From assembly GCF_011682065.1 (NCBI RefSeq), contig NZ_VUYU01000003.1, positions 310,001 to 374,000 of the forward strand: a DNA stretch of 64,000 nucleotides. Direction: 5' to 3'. Each line of letters begins with the position of its first letter. The first letter of the stretch is position 1. Origin of the DNA: Massilia rubra. Lineage in GTDB: Bacteria > Pseudomonadota > Gammaproteobacteria > Burkholderiales > Burkholderiaceae_D. The translations under genes and the position numbers were made by a program. Below are positions 58,663-64,000 of this stretch, piece after piece. The notes beneath the pieces are model-generated. The model saw only the letters and a list, made by a program, of their open reading frames with translations. It was not told the origin of the DNA and made no database searches.

Positions 58663-58741
58663 GGACAATAACGCGGCATCGCATACCATAGCGGCCGTAG
58701 CGAACCGCCGGCCAGGGGTGGTTCTTGTTCAACTCTTTCTC

Positions 58742-59383
58742 ATGTTTATGATCCCGTCCAAACGCATCACCACCGTCATCATGCTGCTCATCTTCGCCGC
58801 CACCTGGATCAATCCGCCGTGGCCGATGGAACAGGCGCTGCACAGCTCGCTCACGGTGATCGGCTTCGCACTGCTGTGGAGGTTTTCCGCGCGCTGGGGC
58901 ATCAGCGCGCGCGACTTCCTGCTCATTGCCGTGTTCCTGTCGGTGCATTCGATCGCGGCGCGCTGGCTGTATTCGAACGTGCCCTACGATGCGTGGGGAC
59001 AAGCGCTGTTTCACTTTTCCATCGACCAGCGCTTGGGATGGACCCGCAATCACGCCGACCGGGTGGTGCATTTCCTGTACGGCCTGTGCCTGACGCCGGC
59101 CGCCGTCAATTACCTGGCAACGCGGCGCGGGCTGTCGCGGCGGCTGGGATTCTATATCGCCATCTCGGCCGTGATGGTGACCAGCCTGTGGTACGAATGG
59201 TTCGAGTTCGCCATCGCGATGACCTTGTCCGATAACGACGCCGAGGCCTACAACGGCCAGCAGGGCGATATATGGGACGCGCACAAGGACATGTTGCTGG
59301 CCACCGTGGGCAGCCTGCTGTGGGCCTGGCCGACCCTGCGCACGGCGGCGGCGCGGCCGGATGGTTCCTCACCGAACCATTAG
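58742..59383 (+). CDS. DUF2238 inner-membrane protein (YjdF-like)
   Basis: Protein of 213 aa. About five to six helices (ITTVIMLLIFAATWINPPWP, FALLWRFSARWG, DFLLIAVFLSVHSIAARWLY, LGFYIAISAVMVTSLWYEWFEF). Family signatures SLWYEWFEFAIAM and GQQGDIWDAHKDML are exact. Function unknown. ATG 58742 or 58748; an in-frame ATG at 58661 would add 27 residues and begins on a palindrome. The end overlaps the next, convergent gene by 4 bp. Confidence 0.88.
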   Translation: MFMIPSKRITTVIMLLIFAATWINPPWPMEQALHSSLTVIGFALLWRFSARWGISARDFLLIAVFLSVHSIAARWLYSNVPYDAWGQALFHFSIDQRLGWTRNHADRVVHFLYGLCLTPAAVNYLATRRGLSRRLGFYIAISAVMVTSLWYEWFEFAIAMTLSDNDAEAYNGQQGDIWDAHKDMLLATVGSLLWAWPTLRTAAARPDGSSPNH

Positions 59384-59619
59384 TCGTCGTCGCGCAAACG
59401 CGCGCGGGCGGCGTCAAGCGCCTCCTGGTAGCTGCCCTGGAAGGCGCCGACGCTCGATTTTTCGAAGACGCAGCAAAGATTCCAGAGTGCGCGCTGTTCC
59501 GCCTGGTCTTCGATGGTCAGCCGATCGGTGTCGCTGAAGCGTTGCAGGAACGCGAACAGCACCAGCGATTCATCGCTCGTCAGGGTCAGCGTGACGTGGC
59601 TCGGGTCGGATTCGTTCAT
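59380..59619 (-). CDS. Small acidic hypothetical protein
   Basis: Protein of 79 aa. MNESDPSHVTLTLTSDESLVLFAFLQRFSDTDRLTIEDQAEQRALWNL resembles widespread short hypotheticals (LVLF-FL-RF...L-I-D-AE--ALW-L---LE), helical and soluble. 18 bp downstream of the arsB stop on the same strand, so possibly the last gene of the ars transcript. Confidence 0.7.
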   Translation of the reverse strand: MNESDPSHVTLTLTSDESLVLFAFLQRFSDTDRLTIEDQAEQRALWNLCCVFEKSSVGAFQGSYQEALDAARARLRDDD

Positions 59620-59637
59620 GTTTTTCTCACAGCGGGT

Positions 59638-60918
59638 TCATGACAGGCGCAGCGCCAGCGCGGCCAGGCTGAGCAGCAATACCGGCAAGGTCAGCACGAT
59701 GCCAACGCGGAAATAGTATACCCACGATATCCGGATTTCCTTGCTTGCCAGGACATGCAGCCACAGCAGGGTGGCCAGGCTGCCGATCGGGGTGATCTTT
59801 GGACCCAGGTCGCTGCCGATGATGTTAGCGTAGATCATCGCTTCGCGCACGGCGCCGCTGGCGTGGCCGGCATCGATGGCGAGCGCGCCGACCAGCACGG
59901 TCGGCATATTGTTCATGAGCGAGGACAGCAGCGCGCTGGCGAGACCGGCGCCGAACGCCGCGCCCCACACGCCGTGGCTGGCACACTGATCCAGGAACGC
60001 GGTCAGGTAGCTGGTCAGGCCCGCATTGCGCAGGCCGTACACCACCAGGTACATTCCGAGCGAAAACACAACCACCTGCCACGGCGCGCCGCGCAACACC
60101 GCGCGCGTGGCGATGCGCTGTCCGCGCGCGGCCACCAGCAGCAGCAGCAGCGCGCCGGCGCCGGCCACCGCGCTGACCGGCACGCCGAGGCGCTCGAGCC
60201 AGAAGAAGCCGGCCAGCAGCAGGCCCAGCACCCACCAGCCGGCGACAAAGGTGGCGCGGTCGACGATGGCGTCGCTCGGATGCTTCAATTGCGCCAGGTC
60301 GTAATCGGCCGGAATATCCTTGCGGAAGAACCAGCACAGCACGCCCAGGGTCGCGCCCACCGACACCAGGTTGACCGGGACCATGACGGCGGCGTAGCGC
60401 GCGAAGCCGATGCCGAAGTAGTCGGCCGAGACAATATTGACCAGGTTCGAAACCACCAGCGGCAGGCTGGCCGTGTCGGCCACGAAGCCGGCCGCCATGA
60501 CATACGCCAGCATGGAGCGCGCCGAAAAGCGCAGTGCGCGCAGCATGGCGATGACGATCGGCGTGAGGATCAGCGCGGCGCCATCGTTGGCGAACAGGGC
60601 GGCCACGGCCGCGCCGAGCAGCACCAGCAGGATGAACAGGCGCCGGCCATGGCCTTTGCCCCAGCGCGCCACGTGCAGGGCGGCCCATTCGAAGAAGCCG
60701 GCTTTGTCCAGCAGCAGGCTGATGAGGATGACGGCGACGAAGGTGGCGGTGGCGTTCCAGACCATGTGCCAGACCACCGCGATATCGGCGACCTGGACCA
60801 CGCCGGCCAGCAGGGCGGCGAGCGCACCGGCGGCGGCGCTCCAGCCGATGCCGAGGCCGCGCGGCTGCCAGATGACGAGGACCAGGGTGGCGAGGAAGAT
60901 CAGGGAAGCGGCAAGCAC
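59638..60918 (-). CDS. arsB: Arsenite efflux permease ArsB
   Basis: Protein of 426 aa. Polytopic (about 12 helices) ArsB/NhaD-superfamily transporter: [46 protein letters not shown] (the NDG-A motif), [57 protein letters not shown] (signature [19 protein letters not shown]). Expels arsenite produced by the upstream ArsC. Same strand as arsC with a 107-bp gap that contains a GTGCGGC/GCCGCAC hairpin. Confidence 0.96.
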   Translation of the reverse strand: MLAASLIFLATLVLVIWQPRGLGIGWSAAAGALAALLAGVVQVADIAVVWHMVWNATATFVAVILISLLLDKAGFFEWAALHVARWGKGHGRRLFILLVLLGAAVAALFANDGAALILTPIVIAMLRALRFSARSMLAYVMAAGFVADTASLPLVVSNLVNIVSADYFGIGFARYAAVMVPVNLVSVGATLGVLCWFFRKDIPADYDLAQLKHPSDAIVDRATFVAGWWVLGLLLAGFFWLERLGVPVSAVAGAGALLLLLVAARGQRIATRAVLRGAPWQVVVFSLGMYLVVYGLRNAGLTSYLTAFLDQCASHGVWGAAFGAGLASALLSSLMNNMPTVLVGALAIDAGHASGAVREAMIYANIIGSDLGPKITPIGSLATLLWLHVLASKEIRISWVYYFRVGIVLTLPVLLLSLAALALRLS

Positions 60919-61025
60919 GGCAATATCCTTGGCGGTGGTGCGGACAACAGGAAACCTGCCATCCTCAAGGGACGGAAAGTCAGGTCAGGTTCGGTTCAAC
61001 GTGCGGCGCGGGCCGCACGCGGCGT

Positions 61026-61505
61026 TCAGGCGTTCAAGGCGCCGATGCTGTCGAGCTCGGCCTTGAAACGGACCGGGTCGTGTCGCAGCTGCTCCAGCGG
61101 CAAGCGCAAAAAGGCCTCGATGCGGGCCCGGATGATGGCGTAGGCCGCTTCGAAGGCGGCCTCGATCTGTTGGTCGGCGCCGCTGAGGTGGCTGGGGTCG
61201 TCCACGCCCCAGTGGGTGCGCAGGACCGGGCCGAGGTAGGCCGGGCAGGCCTCGCCGGCGGCGCTGCCGCACACGGTGACGACGATGTCTGGCGTGAGCG
61301 GCAAGTCATCCCACGATTTGCTGCTATAGCCTTCGGTGGAGATGCCCTTGCGCGCAAGCAGGGCGAGCGCGCGCGGATGCAGCTGCCCGGCCGGCTGGCT
61401 GCCGGCGCTGATGGCGCGCAGGCCCTCGGGCGCGAGGTGATTGAAGGTCGCTTCGCTCAGGATGGAGCGGCAGGAGTTGCCGGTGCAGAGAAACAGGATG
61501 TGCAT
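61026..61505 (-). CDS. arsC: Arsenate reductase ArsC (low-molecular-weight phosphatase type)
   Basis: Protein of 159 aa. P-loop C-x5-R: Cys7-TGNSC-Arg13. Cys79 (VVTVCGSA) and Cys87 (GEACPAY) occupy the positions of the redox pair in thioredoxin-coupled ArsC (C10, C82, C89 in S. aureus), here seven residues apart with one extra residue. Reduces arsenate to arsenite. The ATG has GGAACTGG upstream. arsB follows. No arsR adjoins; the ArsR-type protein at 33099 is the only one in the window. Confidence 0.95.
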   Translation of the reverse strand: MHILFLCTGNSCRSILSEATFNHLAPEGLRAISAGSQPAGQLHPRALALLARKGISTEGYSSKSWDDLPLTPDIVVTVCGSAAGEACPAYLGPVLRTHWGVDDPSHLSGADQQIEAAFEAAYAIIRARIEAFLRLPLEQLRHDPVRFKAELDSIGALNA

Positions 61506-61699
61506 GCCAGTTCCGATGTGGTTTGCTTGGGGACGAATGCGCAGGGCGCCGCTTCATTTCGATTTTACTGGAAACATCAAAACAATGGAAGCACTGGCGT
61601 GAACGTGGGTAATGCGCTACAAACAGAAGGGTGCGCGGCGGATGAGACGGGCAGCGTATGATGTTAGCTATCGACAACGAGATCTTTACCGGAGACGCT

Positions 61700-62437
61700 A
61701 TGGCACGTCAGGAAGTTACCTACGAGGAGGTTGCTGCGGCAGCCATCAGCTTGCAGGAAGACGGCACGCGGGCCAGCATCGACGCGGTGCGCGCGGCGCT
61801 CGGCGCCGGATCGCCCAACGTCATCCACCAGCATCTGCTCGAATGGCGCGCCAGCGAGGCTACGCCGCCGGCGCCGCCCTCGGCGGAGATTCCGCCATCG
61901 GTCGCCAGCGCGCTCGGCAACTGGGCGCAGCAGTTCGCGCACGAAGCCGGCGCCGGCGTGCGCGAGGCGCTGGCGCAGTCCGAGAGCGACATGGCGGACT
62001 TGCTGGCGTCGAGCCAGCAGCTCGAAGCCGAACGCGACGAATTGCGCGCGCAGCTGACCGGCATGACGATCGCGCGCGACCAGGCGCTGGCCACGGTGAC
62101 CGAGCGCGACGAAGATATCCAGCGCCTGACGATGGAGTTGCGCAACGCGCGCCTGGTGGCCACCGAGGCCCTGGTGGGCAAGGCGAAGGATCAGCTGGCC
62201 ATCGAAGGCAAGAACGAGCAGCTGGTGGACTTGCGCGCGCAGATCGAGCGCAACGTGGCGTCGCAGGCGACGGTGTCGGATGCGCGCCTGACTGCCGAGA
62301 TGGAACTGATCGGCGCGGTGACCGCGCGCGACAATTTCGAGGCCGACATCAAGGAATTGCGGGCCCGCTTCGACGCCTCGAACGCCGAACGCAGTGCCTT
62401 GCGGGCCGAGCTGGAAGTGCTGCGCTCCCGGCAGTAA
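61700..62437 (+). CDS. KfrA-N DNA-binding coiled-coil protein
   Basis: Protein of 245 aa. N-terminal KfrA-type HTH (EVTYEEVAAAAISLQEDGTRASIDAVRAALGAGSPNVIHQHLLEWRA), a Pro-rich hinge (about 60-75), and a long coiled coil to the end (about 90-240: ESDMADLLASSQQLEAERDELRAQLTG ...). KfrA relatives on plasmids bind DNA and aid segregation or regulation; this one is chromosomal and stands alone. GGAG 6 nt before ATG 61700. Confidence 0.9.
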   Translation: MARQEVTYEEVAAAAISLQEDGTRASIDAVRAALGAGSPNVIHQHLLEWRASEATPPAPPSAEIPPSVASALGNWAQQFAHEAGAGVREALAQSESDMADLLASSQQLEAERDELRAQLTGMTIARDQALATVTERDEDIQRLTMELRNARLVATEALVGKAKDQLAIEGKNEQLVDLRAQIERNVASQATVSDARLTAEMELIGAVTARDNFEADIKELRARFDASNAERSALRAELEVLRSRQ

Positions 62438-62441
62438 GCGG

Positions 62442-62942
62442 CTAGTGGCCGTGCCTCATGAGGGTGAGTATCTCGGCCAGGCGCGCGCGGCTGATGCCGT
62501 CGCGCTGCTCGATGGCGAGCGGGTGGCCGTTCTGTTCGAGTTCGATGGAAGGACGCGCAAATCCATCGCGCAGGCGTACCCTGGCTTTGAGATTGACGGT
62601 GGTCGGATACAGCGTCAGCTCGGTATCGAGCCAGCCGAAGAACGGGCCGATATGCGATCGCTTCTCCAGGTCGAAGGAGTGTCCCCACTCCATGAAACTG
62701 ACCTCGCTCAGCGACACCCACACGCCCCATATAAACGGTTCGGCATCCCCGTCGACCGGAATGTCGATGCAGCCCCGGACAAAATACCTCGTGTCGTCGA
62801 TCACGCAATCGTCGCTACCCAATACGGCCCGCGCCGCGCGCTCGCTTTCGGGAATCTGCTCGTAGCTGAGCGGGGCGAGGGCGGCATAGCTGGGAATGCC
62901 TTCGTGAATCCCGCCACATGCGGTGCATTTATAGGAAAACAT
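62442..62942 (-). CDS. DUF2199 family protein
   Basis: Protein of 166 aa. Opens with a zinc-knuckle-like MFSYKCTACGGIHEG (C-x2-C) followed by the family signature APLSYEQIPESER, CVIDD-RYFVRGCIDIPV and PFIWGVWVSLSEVSF. Function unknown; cytosolic. ATG 62942 is chosen since relatives begin close to the C-x2-C; an ATG 13 codons upstream is possible. Confidence 0.9.
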   Translation of the reverse strand: MFSYKCTACGGIHEGIPSYAALAPLSYEQIPESERAARAVLGSDDCVIDDTRYFVRGCIDIPVDGDAEPFIWGVWVSLSEVSFMEWGHSFDLEKRSHIGPFFGWLDTELTLYPTTVNLKARVRLRDGFARPSIELEQNGHPLAIEQRDGISRARLAEILTLMRHGH

Positions 62943-63020
62943 GGCGGAACGCGCCTTTCGATCGATGAAGTAGGCATTCATCTTGTCACGGCGCGCCCGC
63001 GTTGGCAATCCTGCAACAGC

Positions 63021-63785
63021 TTATGTCCGGTTAATCGACACCCCGCCATCGACGATCAGGCTCGATCCGGTCGTGAAACTGGACGCGTCGGACGCCAGAT
63101 ACAGCGCCGAACGCGCGATTTCCTGCGGCTGCGCCAGGCGCTTGAGCACATACAGGCCTTCGACGAAAGCGCGCGCTTCGGGGGTGTTGACGACGGCGCG
63201 ACCCATCGGCGTGTCAGTGCCGCCGGGCAGCAGCGCATTGGCGCGGATGCCCCGCGCGCCATATTCGACGGCGATCACTTGCATCAGGCCGATCAGGCCG
63301 GCCTTGCTCGCCGCATACGCCCCCATGCCCGGAAAGCCGACCGTGTGGCCGACAAAGGTCGAAGTAAAAATGAGGGAGCCGCCCCCGCGCTTGAGCATGG
63401 CCGGAATCTGGTATTTGGCGTTCAGGAAGGCGCTGCTCAGGTTGGTGGCCAGGATGGTGTTCCAGGCGCCGACGGACAGCTCGGCCAGCGGCGTGCTCTC
63501 GCCCGTCATACCGGCGTTGTTGAAGGCGATATCGAGTCCGCCGAAGCGGCCGACGGCGACCTCGACCAGGGCGCGCGCGGTGTCTTCGGCGCAGATGTCG
63601 CCGGCAACCGCGATTGCCTGGCCGCCGCCGACTTCGATCTCGGCGACCAGCGCGTCCAGTTCGGCCTGGCGGCGCGCGCTCACGACCACCTTGGCCCCCT
63701 CGCGCGCGAACAATTTGGCCGTTTCATAACCGATGCCGGAGCTGGCGCCGGTCACAATTGCCACTTTTCCTGATAATGCGTTCAT
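63021..63785 (-). CDS. Short-chain dehydrogenase/reductase
   Basis: Protein of 254 aa. Classical SDR: TGASSGIG (cofactor), FNNAGMTG, FTSTFVG (catalytic Ser/Thr area: S in TST), YAASKAG (Tyr-x3-Lys), and PGGTDTPMGRAV. LASDASSFTTGSSLIVDGG is the family C-terminus. The Arg residues after strand 2 (VSARRQAEL) favour NADP(H). Oxidises or reduces a small alcohol/ketone; not assignable. Possibly controlled by a gene beyond the window. Confidence 0.92.
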   Translation of the reverse strand: MNALSGKVAIVTGASSGIGYETAKLFAREGAKVVVSARRQAELDALVAEIEVGGGQAIAVAGDICAEDTARALVEVAVGRFGGLDIAFNNAGMTGESTPLAELSVGAWNTILATNLSSAFLNAKYQIPAMLKRGGGSLIFTSTFVGHTVGFPGMGAYAASKAGLIGLMQVIAVEYGARGIRANALLPGGTDTPMGRAVVNTPEARAFVEGLYVLKRLAQPQEIARSALYLASDASSFTTGSSLIVDGGVSINRT

Positions 63786-64000
63786 TTGCCGATCCCTTTG
63801 CTGGTTGTCGTTCGGAGTTCCAGCTTAGGGAAGGCGGTGGCGGCGATCTATCCGTTTCTTGCTGTTGTATGCGCGCCATGGTGCGTCATGGGGCAACCAG
63901 GCGGAACCAACCGCAAACCGAGGTGTTTCAAATTTACCGGCACGGATGATTAGGTTTGCGATTGAAGGCGCGCAGCGGGAGCGCTGCGCTATTCAAGGCC
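63786..64000. other. Right-edge gap with hairpin
   Basis: 215 bp, no gene found. It ends with GCGCAGCG (63970-63977), loop GGAG, CGCTGCGC (63982-63989), a perfect 8-bp hairpin, weakly extended outside by GAA/TTC. AT-rich segment 63930-63965 could hold a promoter for the SDR or a gene off the window. Confidence 0.45.

Noticed and set aside
57668-58741. Upstream half of the long plus-strand frame ending in the YjdF-like gene
   Set aside because: It runs antisense through the GNAT gene; the membrane protein's family sequence begins at about 58742.

Overview
The window is high-GC and densely packed. Its gene families (DUF3034, YbeD/DUF493, LipB-LipA, KfrA-N DNA-binding protein, DUF2939, DUF6600 FecR-like protein, GbpA-like LPMO, GH10 xylanase, thioredoxin-type ArsC) suggest a free-living, polymer-degrading betaproteobacterium of the Oxalobacteraceae, close to Massilia, Duganella or Janthinobacterium. 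That is an inference from gene content; no rRNA or tRNA gene was seen. It looks like ordinary chromosome with accessory islands. No transposase, integrase or CRISPR array was found.

Layout. 0.1-13.7 kb: DUF3034 protein; divergent ECF sigma factor/anti-sigma pair; exported truncated globin; three-PAS hybrid kinase; thioesterase; DUF1287 and MuiA-family proteins; LysR regulator divergent from an exported metallo-beta-lactamase-fold hydrolase; a lipB-lipA-hydrolase-small protein operon. 13.8-17.6 kb: TauD-type dioxygenase plus an SsuACB/TauABC-like importer whose ATPase carries an odd 12-bp repeat tail. 17.6-19.4 kb: a peptidoglycan amidase without a signal peptide, flanked by two paralogous membrane-anchored periplasmic proteins; this is the best candidate for an undescribed effector/immunity cassette. 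19.6-27.7 kb: FecR/DUF6600 coiled-coil protein, LysE exporter, HU, orphan BrnA-like antitoxin, DUF808 protein, TonB receptor and a wrecked toxin-antitoxin pair. 27.9-33.8 kb: SDR/DoxX fusion and DUF2269 protein, CpxAR-like two-component system with a His-rich CpxP-like protein, ArsR regulator. 33.8-36.9 kb: class A beta-lactamase, output-less Cache-HAMP sensor and partner, zinc-finger membrane protein. 36.9-40.3 kb: tandemly duplicated membrane/VIT genes with duplicated leaders. 40.3-43.9 kb: glycosyltransferase operon. 44-45.5 kb: TetR regulator, apparently leaderless, and an extra methionine aminopeptidase. 45.5-48.6 kb: divergent secreted xylanase and chitin-type LPMO around a LacI-type palindrome. 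49.7-57 kb: NtrB/NtrC-like pair divergent from an efflux ABC operon with a textbook sigma-54 promoter and a perfect palindromic enhancer candidate. 57-64 kb: small conserved proteins, GNAT, YjdF-like protein, arsC-arsB, KfrA-like, DUF2199, SDR.

How the genes work together. Several blocks read as closed circuits: ECF sigma factor with co-translated anti-sigma factor; sigma-54 regulator pair with its own efflux pump; TetR with a self-operator and MetAP; RR/HK/CpxP-like envelope-stress set; xylanase and LPMO sharing one regulatory gap. Start codons were chosen from Shine-Dalgarno sequences and family length. Where two starts are possible this is stated.
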